Positions 48,874 to 62,400 of a DNA stretch of 64,000 nt are shown piece by piece. The stretch's first letter is position 1; each line of letters starts with the position of its first letter. The position numbers and the translations under genes were made by a program. The DNA comes from Telmatactis stephensoni. Taxonomy: Eukaryota > Cnidaria > Anthozoa > Actiniaria > Isophelliidae. The notes under the pieces are model-generated. The model did not search any database, had not been told where the DNA came from, and worked only from the letters and a program-made list of their open reading frames with translations. The stretch spans positions 552,501 to 616,500 of the forward strand of contig JALIZF010001719.1 of NCBI GenBank assembly GCA_029948255.1, given 5' to 3'.

Positions 48874-49174
48874 CGGAACATTATAACCTTTGGCATAACT
48901 TATGCCACTTTTTTAATGAGTTATTGTATCAGTGATTGATGATTTGATAAACTGCTTGTTACTCGTTGCTAAACACATGTCTATGTGCACGGTAAACTAC
49001 GGTAATACATGTTCTATTTTTGATATTTCAGTTACTGACTAGTGGTCTTTCTCTTTCGGCAGCCCACTTCCTCCTTCGGTACCCAGCCCAATTCATATCA
49101 GTTTGCGCATCATACAGTCTACTTACAATATACAGTAGCGTATTTATTTGCTCTTGTCTTTCCATTTCCAAAAC

Positions 49175-49440
49175 CGCCGCCCGGTTGGTTGAGCGTCGGT
49201 CTTACGTGCGGGAGGTCGTGGGTTCAAGCCTCCGGCCGGAACCTACACTCAGGTCTTAAAAATAACTGAGGAGGGTGCTGCCTTTGTAATACTATCTGCA
49301 AATGGTTAGATCTTCACGTCTTCTCGGATAAGGACGTTAAACCGTAGGCCCCGTCTCTCTAACATTTCACCACTTGCACCGGAGGGACGTTAAAGAACCC
49401 ACACCACTATTCGGGGAGAGTAGGCCATGAAGTTGCCGGT
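49175..49440 (+). mobile_element. tRNA-derived SINE
   Basis: RNA polymerase III promoter boxes: A box TGGTTGAGCGTCGG at 49186-49199 and B box GGTTCAAGCC at 49221-49230, spaced as in tRNA genes but without a foldable tRNA body. They are followed by a tRNA-unrelated body (GGGTGCTGCCTTTGTAATAC, GGTTAGATCTTC) shared with the copy at 37612. Confidence 0.75.
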
Positions 49441-51689
49441 GTGTGTGGTCTGTCCTATAACACTACAGGGCCCACAGTAATTGGCGAAAGCTGTTGTGGT
49501 GACCCTGCCTTCACTGGAAGGAATAAGCTTGTAAATAAATTTCAATGCTTCACAAACCACATTTCAGGAGATCACAGCTTGATATGTGCTACGAGCGTAG
49601 CGACAAGCGACACTAATCGCGGTGGGTCTGACCCGAGTATTGCCCAAGCAGGCTTCGATGTCGAACGATTTTCTACGTCACAAAGCGTCCTCAAAATAAG
49701 GGAACAACAAACTAGTGAGGGACAAGCGAATCCCTTATACCCCTTTGCAAAGTGAAATCACGGATAAATAAAAAAATATCCCTCACTTCACAAAAAAATC
49801 AAAAGTGCTTTCACGTGGACGCAAAAAGATTTTAGATCTTAATCAAATGACATTTCACGTCAAAATAAATCACGTCTACTGCTAAGTATTCGTGCGTGAC
49901 AAGATGGTCACGGCTGATTAGATTTGTCACGCAACATTACTTTGGTAGTGAGGGACTGAGGCTAACAAATTAATTACTTTTCTTACGCAGGGTTTAAGGT
50001 AAGATTAATATACCCGGAACTCAAGAATTATCCTGGATTTTACTTCCCGCTGTTAGTCCGTTCTATAAATCATAGTGTAACGTGCAATAACCTTGCAGCG
50101 AGATATTGTAAGCTTGGATAATCAAGACGGGATTTGAAACAGTGACTTGACACATGTGCTGGAATGAGAAGTCAAACGTCGTCATTTGGAGGAAATAATT
50201 GCTAAAACAAACTGCAAAATAACGAACTAAATACTGAATAGGTAAATCACGTTTATCATATAATATATACAATGAATAATAGTAATATTACTTACTATCT
50301 AACTTGTTTCTATTTTGGCATCTCATTCCCCACGCATTTTATAGGTATTATGATATAGTTGCATAAGTTATTATATGATTGACCGTAGAAGAATCATTTC
50401 TACAATTCTATAAATGCGAAAGATATTTTCTGCATTGAGAAATTATTATATTTTCTGTTCTTTGAAGACCTTTCGATCCCTCGCGGGAAAATGATTAACT
50501 ATGCAACTGCATGTTATATTATTTGATCACTGTAAAATCTTGAATAGTTTTTGATTGTTGAGATTTATATAACAACTAAAGCCAAGTTACGTGGATATCT
50601 TCATATTTCCCTGTTTAATGAATGTATCAGTAAGATAGAGATTTGATGTTTGACGTGTTCGTAGTCATCTCTGCTATGAATGTCTTGGCATGTGGTATTT
50701 GTATTGAATGGAAGTGAATACGAAACCTGTCAAATGAATAAGGTTTGCCGCAATTGACTGGTAATTAGATCGAAACGTACATTTTATTAATTAACTCCTC
50801 CAAAAGTTTTCCACGATTTCCGCCTGGAAGTGTTCATACAAGACAGCAAACATGGCATATTTTGTTTCAGTTTATTTGCTTTAAATTATTGTCTTTTGAA
50901 TGATGCACTTATCAATAGTTTGCATTGCATTTTAATGAACCAAAACTATTAATCAAGTTATGAAAATATCAACCAAACAGTTGATACAATAGAGACAGCT
51001 ATAAGGAAGCTTTATGCATTTGGGAATGTGCAGTTTCTTGTACTTGTGATATTTGTACGTGTAACATTGAGGTGCCCATGCAAAAAACCTCTAAATTAAA
51101 TTTTTCATAATCATTTCTTCGGGAATTGAAAAGCTGGATGGTCAAATACTAATGAATGAGGATGTTTACTTTTTGAGTTATAACCATTTAGATTGGACAT
51201 GCATACGAGGTGATGTCAATCCACAAATTTCTAATATTTCCCGGAATATTTGTAACAAGTGAGTGCATTTGAGTGAAGTGGCAAACACATTTAACATACT
51301 GTGTGTTTTAGTAAAGAAAATGCTTTTGTAAATGGAAAACTAGTAATAATTATCTCACATCTCTCAATTATCTCACATGTTTTTTGTATATTTGACATTC
51401 AGTGGTTGACATCACCTTCATTTGCATTTTCAGATTTCAAATACATAAACTTCATAAAGGAGATGTCTCATTATGGAGAAACACTAAACCATAAAGCTTT
51501 TCCATTCATGATTATTGTCAAAATTTAAAATTAGGCATCATGGGAACTTAAACAACTTTGCCCTAAAACTCTTGTTTGTAGTTTGAAATTTAGTTTATTT
51601 ATATTATTTTATGTTTATTTATTTTGATTCATGACATATATAGTTGATGACATATAGAGGATATATTGCCAAGAAAAGATTCTCACAAT

Positions 51690-51937
51690 AAATGATAGTG
51701 GAATGTTTCTACGAGTGAGAATGCATTGACATATTTTTTACCTGGAAAAAATGTATCCAGACTGGATTTGAACCAGTGATCACCTCTCACACTTTAGACA
51801 AGTACGTGCTCTGGTTCAAAATGGGTAATAATTTTGACAAGTGCTCTGGTCACTGGTTCATAATCCAGTCTGGGACAGATTTTTTCTAGTAAAAAGATCA
51901 GTTGATTCACACTCTTAGAAACATTCCACTATCATTT
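51690..51937. mobile_element. Palindromic tRNA-related element
   Basis: AAATGATAGTGGAATGTTTC at 51690 pairs with GAAACATTCCACTATCATTT ending at 51937. Each arm contains a tRNA 3'-half-like segment: CTGGATTTGAACCAGTGATC (left, reverse complement has B box GGTTCAAATCC) and CACTGGTTCATAATCCAGTC (right). Confidence 0.7.
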
Positions 51938-52112
51938 CTAATAGTTACCAAGTGACAGAATTAAGATTCATTGACATAATAATGTTTCAAGATTAATATT
52001 TCTTGTATTAATAATAATGTGATGGAACACTTTCTAGCCATGCATGTATGGATGTAATCAATACATACTACACGTCACTTCCTTTCCCTATTGTATTTCA
52101 GTTTACTGGACA

Positions 52113-55100
52113 ATGGCTGATACTGCAAAACCACGAACCAAAAGTGCCCAAGGTCTTGCACGAATTAAAGCAGAACTTGTCAAGAGCAAACTTGAAAATA
52201 GAAGGTCTAGAACCTGTGAAGGTACACCCATTGCATATTCAAGTATTAAAGAAAACACCATTGCTAAGCAAAACACAACAAAATTAGCAAGAGAATCGAG
52301 GAGTTTCTCAGATCCTGACATATCAGGAAGTCTTGTAATATTCAGTGAGGCAAATGGGCTGTTTAGTAAAGCCAGGCAGGTATCATCATTCAAAGGGAAC
52401 TCAAAAGATTCGTTAAAAGCTTGTATGGCTTCAGAAGAAAGAGCAGCATCGATAAGCCCAGAGTCAGTAAAGGTAAATGCACATGTTAAAGACCTTAAAT
52501 GTACATTTGAACACTATTCACTAGATGGATCAAACCAGCAACACATGACTGAGTTTTCAAATCCATTGCATAAAGGGAATCAAGCAAGGTTTCGTAAAGG
52601 AGGGGGTGTTTTATCACCAAAACCTGTTATTGGTCCAAAACCTGTAGTTACACCAAAACCACCTCAATTGTTAAACAATCATAGCAAAAGTGTCCAACAG
52701 ATAGTGCCACCAAAAGAAAGCACATTTATTTCTTCACAATGTAGTGATGAAGAGAATGATGATGGATTGTATGCCAAAGTTTTACACGAAAGACCAAGTA
52801 TACCATCACATCCCCCTCCAAGAAAACTACCTAACATGACTACTGAAAAGCAAGTGACATCTCAAGAGAATCACGCCCCTGATAAACATCCTGAGGAAAT
52901 CTTATCAAGCAAAGAACAGAAAGATATTCCTGAGAAGGAATCATCAGAACCTCCAATATATGCACAAGTAGATAAAAGTAAAAAGACAAATAAAATGGTG
53001 AACAAAAGAAGTAGAAGTGATTCAGACCCATCACCTTCAAATATCAATATTGCCTCAGGCATCAAATTTGAAATAGCACAACAACCTCAAGTGAAACAGA
53101 GTGATGCTATTGATAATGAGGAAGCTGACAGTGATGATGATTCAGAAGGATGGGACCCCAGTGAGTTTGATGATGATGATGATGACTTCAGTGATTTTGA
53201 ACTAAGCAGTGGTGAGAACTCAAGATCAAACTCACAAGATGGAAAAGAAATGATGGTATGTTTTTAACAAATGACATATGATTAACTTCCCCTGTTTCTC
53301 ATGGTTTACATCATTTGATCATTGTTTGTCCATCTTGTTTTAATTCATTTTCCTTATGAGTGATGATTACTGGCATTTATTAAAACATTTAAATGTAAAT
53401 AAGATGACATTCCACATCTGTAAATTTATTGTTAACTGAGCTTCTTCAACCAATGTAATATAGATTTTAACCCAATTAAAAATACTAAAAACACTGTTGA
53501 AAATTGTTTTTTGCATTTTCAGAATTTTCCTGATGAGAGGAGTAAGAAACTATATAATATTGCTCACGAGATATTGACTACAGAGAGAGCGTAAGTATTG
53601 TTATAACAAATTATTGAATGAAAAAACTCAATACAGACATTTTACAGGCAGAGAAATGTGTGATTTTTGTGGCTTACTGTCTTGAAGAGGCAAAGCCACT
53701 TAGTCATCGGGTTGTGTAAGTCCATCTGTGCATAACTCCGCAGGAAGCCCAAAAATAAACTTTGTAGATTCTTCCTCAGTCCCTCTGCTCGGTCGTTTAC
53801 TCTCCCATATTTACAATTCTGTATGTTAGCACAAGCAGTATGAGCTACATGTGCTCATTGAGCGACTATTTTATTAAATTTTACAGGTATGTTAGAAGGT
53901 TACATTTACTTGATCAGGTAAATTCCTTGTTTTTGTTGATATCTCATTCATTTATTTATTGATTCATTGATTCATCCATCCATCCATCCATTCATCTATC
54001 CATCCATCCGTGTACTTGTTTGTTTATTCATTCATTCATTTATTCATTTATTCATTTATTCATTCATTCATATTTTCATTTATTCATTCATTCAGTCATT
54101 TCTTCTTCCATTCATCCATTTATCCATTGATTCATTAGTTCATTTGTTCATTCATTCATTCATTTGTTTATATATTCATGCAATAATTATCTATTTTAAC
54201 AGGTGTTTTGCTTCAGACTTCAAAATGAATGCCTTGCCCATGGTCATATCACTGCTGATGTCCTCCATGATGTGTTCTCTAACATATCTGCTATTCACAC
54301 ATTACACAAAGATTTCTTGTTACCCAAACTAGAGGAAAGGATGAGCCAATGGTATGTACATTTAAATACTTGAATTATTTTTAAACTTACCAGCAATGTT
54401 GGGTTGGTTACTATGGTTAAGTTATTGTCCATGCATCAACAAGCATGCAGGCATGAAAAGATTGCATATACATTTTTTGATTATTGTACCTATTTTCCTC
54501 TGTCCCCTTCTAGATTTACTGTCTCAAATGTTTGTCATTTTTATAGGAGTACAGACAACAGGATTGGAGACATCTTGAAGACTCTTGCCCCCTTTTTAAA
54601 GGTAAATCAGATGGCAATAAATAAACAAAATTAATTTGTTCTTAAATTGAAGACATCAGTGCAAAAACATTGTAAGTGAACTGTTATCAAGTAGTCATCC
54701 AAGAACTACCTTGAGGCTGCCCCCTACAATCTACGATGTTATGGCTACAAAGCATTCAGTGTATCTGCACCAAGATTATGGAACTCACTCCCTGACAACT
54801 TAAGGAACTACACAAATATTTCTATTGACACTTTCAAGAGCCAGCTAAAAACACATAATTTATTTAGAAAAGCATTCTATTGATGACACTAGTTTCAAGT
54901 TTTAACTTTGGAATAGGTGCTATATAAATATCATTCATTATTATAATTTATTTGTTATTAGTTAATTCTCCCTTGCATTTCTTTATCAAAATAGCCCTAA
55001 AACTGGTTTTCATCATAGCTCACTTACATTGCTTTTACATGCAAACAAGGTGTTATTTTTTTATCTGAGATTTGGGGCCCCTGTGGAAAAATTATGAATG

Positions 55101-58100
55101 TGCAAGATTTGGAGCTGAGCAAAAACTGGCATGGTGTCCGTAATTTTCCCACAGGAATCCCAAATCTCCATTCCCCTAAAGAATACCTGATTTTCAAGCG
55201 AACTAAGGAGGAAAGGGTAGGTTGAAACACAGTATGCCACACCCTGGATCTGTCTCATTTTAGTTACAAATATCAGTTTAACACAGTATGATTGTTTTCT
55301 TTTCAGTTGTATACAGCCTATATAGCAAACTTTGACAAGTCTAGTGAAACACTCGCAACGTGGACAAAAAAGTCACCAGTTTTTGCTTCCATTATTGAAG
55401 ATATTCAGGTATATGATGCGTATTTGTGCTTTTCTTTTGTTATTATTGTCTGTCTTTTCTCAAACATCAGAATGGGCATGGTTCAATGGGTTCCCTGTGT
55501 TTCCTGAATGTTTTCAAACACTGAAGAAGCCTAAGTTTCTTTTCTTAAAAGTCTTGTTTATATTTCTGCGTAAATCTTTCATTTTTTCTTTTCATTCTCC
55601 CTTTTTCAATCATAAAATGGCCTACCCTGTAATTGAAACTGTATAAAATGATTATTTTTGTCACCAGTGGCTTTTCTTATATTTCCGATATTCATCATTG
55701 AAATAGTGTGGATGATAAATTGTTTTATAGAAATCCAAAGAATGTGAGAATCTTACCCTGGGGCACCACATGCTTGAACCAATTCAACGAATACCAAGAT
55801 ACAAACTCCTCCTTAAAGGTATAGAACTCTAGCATGACTCGATATTATCTCATTACAGTCCTCTTTGCTTTACTGATACAAATGTTTCTTCCTCAATTTG
55901 CATGTCTTCACCATGCCATGTTGAAGAATCGATATCTTTCCTGCTTACAAATTTTAAGGTCTATTGACAATGAAACATTTCTTTTTTTAAAAAGCGCGCA
56001 TATGTCCAATTTTGTGCATTCACCGTAACGATTTGAATAAACGCCACCCCTCCCAACAACAACAACAACAACAACAATAACAGCAACAATAACAGCAACA
56101 ACAACAACAACAACAAACCGCCCCATCTCTACCCTTGAAAGTTAAATAAGTGCCTCGGGTGTTTATTCAAATGCAGGGTATTGACTGTTGTCTTTCTTTT
56201 AGATTATTTAGGAAAACTTCCCGAGGAGTCTCCTGATTATAAAGACACTCAAGGTATCACTAAGAAAAGGAAGGAAACTGCTTGATAATTATATGTTTGA
56301 TAATTTCTAATATGGACTCTAGAAATAGGAGAAGAAACCCGATTATTAGAAACTAAGCCTAGATTATTCAAGACTTTTTATTTCTTTCAGAGGCGATGGA
56401 AATTATATCTGAAGCCGCTGCTCACGCCAACGAGAGTATGAAAAAGATGGTTAGTAATTTGTCAAGTGCAACGTTTTTTTGCGCAATAATGTTGTTTTGT
56501 AAGCAAAAGACGGTAAATGTTGGTCCTATAACAACTCTCGCTCGAACATTTTCTTTGATGCACGATGTAAGAATCTTCTTTTCTCTTTGTTACAACAACA
56601 ATAATAACAATAACAACAACAACAACAACAACAACGACAACATTTGCGCGCAGAATATTACTACGATCAATATTGCAATTTGTAACGCAAACGTTTTGCG
56701 CAGTAAATTGCACTATTTTGTTGCCTCTATTGCTGCACTTTCAATAACTGTATGTACAACTATTCCTGCTTTACTGCATCGCACGTCAAGGCCTTGTTTA
56801 AGAGCTCGCTTGTTCTTACATGAGTTTTACTATTTCTGTTAGGAAAGTTTTAAGAAATTGTTGGAAATCCAAGAAAGAATAATCGAAGACTACAGCGTAG
56901 TGACGGCGGGCAGGGTGAGTCGTTATATGGGTAGTTGATGAATCTTCCTTTGACGCACTAATAAATCAGAACCGTTGTCAGATTCTATGAGGCTTTGATA
57001 TTAAATGTAGATATCTTAGAATTTCTTCGTCCATATTGATAGTATTTGATTAACTTTTATAGCAACTTATCAAAGAAGGTGATCTTAGCAAAGTTGCTGC
57101 TCGTCATGTTGCACATCAAGAACGAACTCTATTATTGGTATGTACCTACCTAGCGGCTGTCGGGGAAGGGGGTGGGGAAGGGAATCGCATGTGGACTGGG
57201 AGAGAGGGAAAGGTCGTTACAAAGGTTATGATGATGTTGTGGACAATTGAAGGGTTTCCTTTGAAAATGGCCAAAGTGATTTTTTTTGATATTTTTCAAT
57301 GGTATAAAATGGTATCAATTAACTTTCTTATGCTAAAAAATCAATGTCTAGACATCCATCAAAAAATTACTTAGGTCATTTTCACAGTAAACCCTTCAAT
57401 TTGCGTATAATATAATTGCTAATTAAACACCTTAAATAGTTCCAATAAACAGGCTTATCCCATTCATACAGTGTCCTCCCGCTTTTTCACTGAAGGAAGT
57501 ATGTCGTAGTTTACGTGTTAGTGCGTGGTTCCCCGGCTTCTAAGTGAGAATGTCCCGAGTTCGATCCCCAATGACTTCATACAACTTCTCTCGAAGTTGT
57601 GTACCTTTGACGGAGCGAATTGGATAAAGTGTGCTCGGATGGCCTCAATTTTATCAATTACTCTAGAAGTTGGTAACGCACGAGTTATTGACTGCCTTTC
57701 TTCTTCTCCTTCTCTTTCCTCTTCAGTTTCCACCCTCTTCCCTCTTTGTTTCTGGCCTCTCTATTTTCAGTTTTCTGCTTTTCCTAACATTTCGAATGTT
57801 TCTCTAATGCTCTTATTCTTTGCTCTTCTTAGTTCAACGATGTATTACTATGCTGTGCTAAACTGACTGGCACCAATAAACTCAAAGTCAAAGTAGAAAT
57901 GGACCTTTACGGTATGGAAATAGGTGAAACAGACGAAGACGATGAGGTAGAACTAACAAACACTTTCCGTGTAACAAGTAAGCAAAAAGTCATCGATTTC
58001 TCATGCCTCTTCAGAAGAAGAGCGAGAAACGTGGATCAAAGAAATCAATGATGCTATCCAGGAAATTTCTCGCAAGCGGGAGACTTACAAACGTGGTTCC

Positions 58101-59402
58101 CAATCTAATGTCATTAGTAAAAGTGAACTCGGTAAAAAAGCACCTGTATGGGTGCGTGACGAGGCCGTGACAATGTGCATGTTATGTGACTCATTATTCA
58201 CTTTAACTAAACGAAGACACCACTGTCGTGCTTGTGGTGGGATCTTCTGTAATACCTGCTGTCATCGTAAAGTTCTTTTAGAGTACTCAGCCAAACATGA
58301 ACGTGTTTGTCAGAAATGTTATCGAGTTCTTGTACGTGGTAAATCCACTACGCTGAAGAGAACTACAAGAGAACATGGCCATCATGATGTCAAGAAGATA
58401 TCAAGTGATAGTAAAGTTATTCTATCTGGTTTTCTACGCTATAAAGGTTGCAAATCCAGCGATAAACATTGGGTCAAGAGATGGTGTGTTTTATCAAATA
58501 CGTTTGAATTTTATTGTTATAAAGCTAAAAAGGATACCAAAGCAGACTTTTCTTTGCCTCTTCCTGGTTATGTGGTAGACAAACCAAATATGGTAAGTTT
58601 TGCTTAATTGACACTTAGGCCCTGTTTATATGGAGAAAAGTTGTTACCGGTATCCGACACAGCGTCCCCCCCCCAAGACAGCTTTACAGAGCGTTTACAG
58701 TAAGCCCAACTGCATTTTTCGCTGGAAAATTAGCGTGCGCGCGCATATCGTGTTTGAGCTGTCTCGCCCTGGGAAGGCGAGTTATATGTTTATGTGAGAA
58801 AACGTTGTCTCGCCTCCCAGAGTTACCCTACCCTTTTAAAACGTTGAGATGTTGGTGATAGTTTAAGAGACGTATCCAGAGCGTTCCAGATCTTTATTGC
58901 TCTCTCTATATTGCATTTCTTATGGAAATTGTTGTTTCTTTTGACAGGCAGATAATTTGGACAAAAAGATAGCTTTTAAGTTGCATCATAAAAATGTAGT
59001 TGTGCACTACTTCTCAACAGACAGTGAAGAACTGTTACAAAGGTAAACAACCTTGTTTTGGATGGCGGTAACATGATCGTATTTTATGTTATCTTTGGCT
59101 GATGATGATGATGATGGTGATGACGATGATGATGAAGATGACGATGATGATGATTGTGATTATAGTGATGATTGTAGTAGTAGAGTTGGTGGTCATGGAG
59201 ATGCTTGACGAACAAAGTAATCAGTGTGGATCTCTACCTCTCATTTGTCGGCCCTGACTCCAAACCCTTTAAAATTGCTGCCTTTAACATTACACTCTCC
59301 CTGTTGCATTGTAGATGGATGCATAACTTGTCTTACGCTGTTAAAGCTGAACGTATTCCTGAGGAAGAACCCAAGGAGTCTAACGCAGCAAATACTATAT
59401 AA
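52113..59402 (+). CDS. FGD: FGD-family Rho guanine nucleotide exchange factor (DH-PH-FYVE-PH)
   Basis: FGD proteins activate Cdc42 and link phosphoinositide membranes to actin. Fourteen exons: 52113-53255, 53523-53590, 53887-53917, 54203-54351, 54547-54601, 55307-55408, 55731-55818, 56203-56253, 56391-56449, 56843-56914, 57063-57137, 57833-58592, 58948-59042, 59315-59402; ~944 aa. Residues 1-381 are disordered, with YAKV and YAQV tyrosine motifs, Pro-rich patches and an Asp run. The DH domain follows (~385-575; [26 protein letters not shown]), then PH1, a FYVE zinc finger (~735-795; [14 protein letters not shown] with paired Cys before and after) and C-terminal PH2 (~820-930; [17 protein letters not shown]). 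The frame slips by one base at 57998-58008 inside PH1. Removing one base restores both the PH1 sequence (SKQKVIDF then EEERETWI) and the downstream phase, so this looks like an indel rather than loss of function. The exact FGD1-FGD6 subtype is not determined. Confidence 0.93.
53945..54175. repeat. (ATTC)n / (ATCC)n microsatellite
   Basis: Long run of TTCA and CATC units in the FGD intron before exon 54203-54351. The open frame through it (His/Ser/Ile/Phe repeats) is compositional. Confidence 0.9.
54712..54945 (+). mobile_element. 3' fragment of a non-LTR (LINE) retrotransposon
   Basis: The forward frame reads [20 protein letters not shown] and then [16 protein letters not shown] before a stop at ~54881, the typical C-terminus of LINE reverse-transcriptase proteins, followed by a GCTATATAAAT-type A/T tail. 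No 5' part is present, so it is a truncated insertion in an FGD intron. Confidence 0.8.
56057..56116. repeat. (AAC)n microsatellite
   Basis: CAACAA units in the FGD intron between exons 7 and 8. A similar AAC run occurs at 56595-56642 in the intron after exon 9. Confidence 0.85.
59100..59175. repeat. (GAT)n microsatellite
   Basis: GATGATGAT-rich stretch in the last FGD intron. Confidence 0.85.
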
Positions 59403-62400
59403 TGAACTAGTGGTTCCATCGTAAGACAATCGCTCATAAAGGAAAATATGCCATCAGACAAAGATGCGTACAGAATGAGGATTAAGGCTTTGAATGATCA
59501 AATGATAAAGATTATCAGTTACAGATCTGGTGTAATTATTGGCAGACGCTTTGTTCCACCGAATGATAGAAAGGACACACTTGTTAACGATCCCGCGCTG
59601 TCGTCAACGGTATAAACTTTGGATTCCAACTATTTCGCCATCTCGTGCTTTAGATTTTTTGAAGCTATGAGAATATATTATATATAGTTCGTTAGTTACA
59701 CATCGTTTTTTGAATCAGTTTTAATATTTTATATCTATTGAGCTATCTATACTTATATGCCTTTTTTCGTGACTCAAAATTAAGAAGAACATAGAAACAG
59801 AAGTATTGCTAGTTTTAACTCTCTATGCATCTCAGAAATGTTAGTGTACTTTTCTGGCGTTTTCATTAATATGGCGTTCTTTTATGAATTCCTTTTTGGA
59901 GTTTTTATATTCATTTTTTATTAATGCTTTTTTCTTCGAGTTTTTATATTCATCTTTTGCAACTACATTTGAGTGAATCCTGTACTAGCCAAAGCCTCGT
60001 TCTCGTTACAGTAGCTGTTTATATATTTTGCTATCATGTAAATTATATATTGTATAATTAGCGACAAAAGCTGCTTTATTGCCAATCGTCATTTGTCAGT
60101 ACACGATAGTATGCATTGAAACAGAGGCTTTGGCTAGTACAGGACTCGCTCAACTGTATCTTGGGAAACGGCTGTTGGAAATCCTCATTAGCTTACAATC
60201 ATTTTAGCCATTCATATATATTAAGTAGGGCGGCATCTATTGTTGTAATGGAGTTAATTGATCACTGAGCTAATTTTAGGATTTCTTTTTAACACTTCTT
60301 GAGTGAACTCATTTCGGTATAGATAAAACAGTCATGTCTAATTAGGTTTTTATGTATGCTTTTCGTAAACGAGTTAATGAATTAATGTAGAAAGGCTGAG
60401 ATCAAATATTATGATATGCGAACTTTGAATGCATGGTACATGTGTCTACTGCCTATATACATAAGCAACAGTAGTTATAAAGCTTAGTTGTTTATTGTAC
60501 ACGGAAGGGATGCTAAAAGCATCCATATATATAGATAATATAATATAATAGTCTAGTACATATTTAATCACGTGTACTTTATTGTGTCGGCTTTCATATG
60601 AATTGAAAACAATAGCTTTCAGTATACTAGAATAGTCTTCGTATATGAATCGATAACCGGCGACACGTTACCGTATCTGTACTGTAACCGTAACATGGAA
60701 TGAATTTTTAGTAACCGTACCATATATACGTACGTACTCTCGTGATTATAAAATCTTTTGAACTATACCATAACCGTAACAATTACGTAAACGCAACCCT
60801 TCTAGTTGCGGGACTGTTACCGTGTCGTAGTCAAATCGTCCACATATACGAAATCTACTCAAAAACTACATCGCAAACTGAATCAACAATTCTTTTTAAT
60901 TATGTTAAAACTTGTACATGTAAGATATCTTGATGTAATTCTGCTGGATCTCCTTAAAAATATTTCTAGAATGATTAGAAATTACCGCAATGGATCTATT
61001 GATCAGTTTTCAGATCACAAGACTAGAATCGGTAATTTTTATGAAGTCTTAGAGCTTTTGTGCTAAGTGGTTTGTTATTATTGTTGTATGTTTTTATTTA
61101 CCTTGTGGTGAAATGTTTTAAATAAACTTAAGTAATGAAAATTACTTGCATGATATATGGCAGTACTTTGATACATTTAATTGTACGTAATATCTTGTTC
61201 TTTTCTAAATATATTGATGTGGAAAATCTGTCTTGGGTGCATTATGATCCTATTTGTCGGACGTTTTTGTATCGCAGCATCCAGGTGTTTACCGCTGTCC
61301 TTTGGTCTACTCTACTGTTGTTTTGTTTAAAAAAATTGGTAGTGTGAACATTTTTTGTTCTCTTGTTTTTTCCTTTCTTTCCTTGCTGCCTCCCTAGCTG
61401 TTTGTCTTTTACAATTGGGATAACAGCATGTATTTATGTTGCTTGTAAATAACAAGAGTTGCCGTCCAATATATATGATTCATATTATATTTTTGAAGCA
61501 TCAAAAATCTTTATTATAATTAAACTTTGTTAGCCTGCGAGCACATAGCAAGACAAATAAACACCGCGCCAATAAAAAAACATCCAATTTTCTGTTTAGT
61601 GGGAGATATAGTATTCTGCTGTGATAGCATGGATTTGTCAACTAAGCTAAGTGTTTAGCAAGCAAAAACACAGACGCGAGGAAATTGTCATATTTATCAT
61701 TGCTTGCGAGCGCCATTGGAATTGGATTTAATTGGGATTGCAATAATCAGTTTCATATTATTTCATGTATCCATTTCTTCATCAACTTTTTTTCTTCCTG
61801 GTCACACCTTGGCGTTCAAACACTTACCTGGTCCAGCCAATACCATCCAGCGACACGGCCATGCATAATTCATGAATGTTATATTTTGTCTTCCAACCAC
61901 CTGCCAAAACAGTCTTCAGTTTATGAATTGACGAAGGGCGCGAATGCGGCGTCTATAGCAGCGAGATTCCTAGCTTCTAGTGCCAAAAATCTAAGTCTTT
62001 GTCACAATGTTAACGGTTTCTTTGGTTGGTAAGAAATTCAGTTGTAGCATTCAACTACAGGTAAGGCTTGAGAAAATATAAATGAGATATCGCGCTGTAT
62101 AATTGGGCTGTATTATCACTAGTAAAACTAGGCATTAAATACTGGTTTGAGGTGGATTTTTATACTCAAAATAACACTCTCAAAGGAGAATTTCCCTTCG
62201 TTAAGCGATCGAGTTGACTTTTTGAATGTTGAACCGTTAAAACATCTATAACAAGGCAGACCTTGGCCTTTAGATAGCTTATATTCAAATGTACAATAAT
62301 GGAAATGTGCTCTGGTAATTTATGTATTTAAAAAGATTCTACAGCGAGGCATTTAATATTTTAGAATTGGCATTCATTTCCTAAATTGTAATTTTAAATA

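Larger units (their letters stand above)
48874..52112. other. Intergenic REDIC1-FGD
   Basis: 3.2 kb, AT-rich. It holds a tRNA-derived SINE (49175-49440) and a tRNA-related fold-back (51690-51937). TTGTATTTCAG at 52091-52101 is a splice acceptor just before the FGD start codon, so an upstream 5' UTR exon is expected in this gap. The 105-codon frame at 49441-49755 has no recognisable domain. Confidence 0.5.

Noticed and set aside
49441..49755. 104-codon plus-strand frame
   Set aside because: It starts inside the end of a SINE and shows no domain or splice sites.
57505..57620. tRNA-like segment (GAGTTCGATCCCC B-box)
   Set aside because: No convincing A box or cloverleaf; perhaps an old SINE remnant.
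61685..62032. 115-codon plus-strand frame downstream of FGD
   Set aside because: No homology signal, no splice context, AT-rich region.
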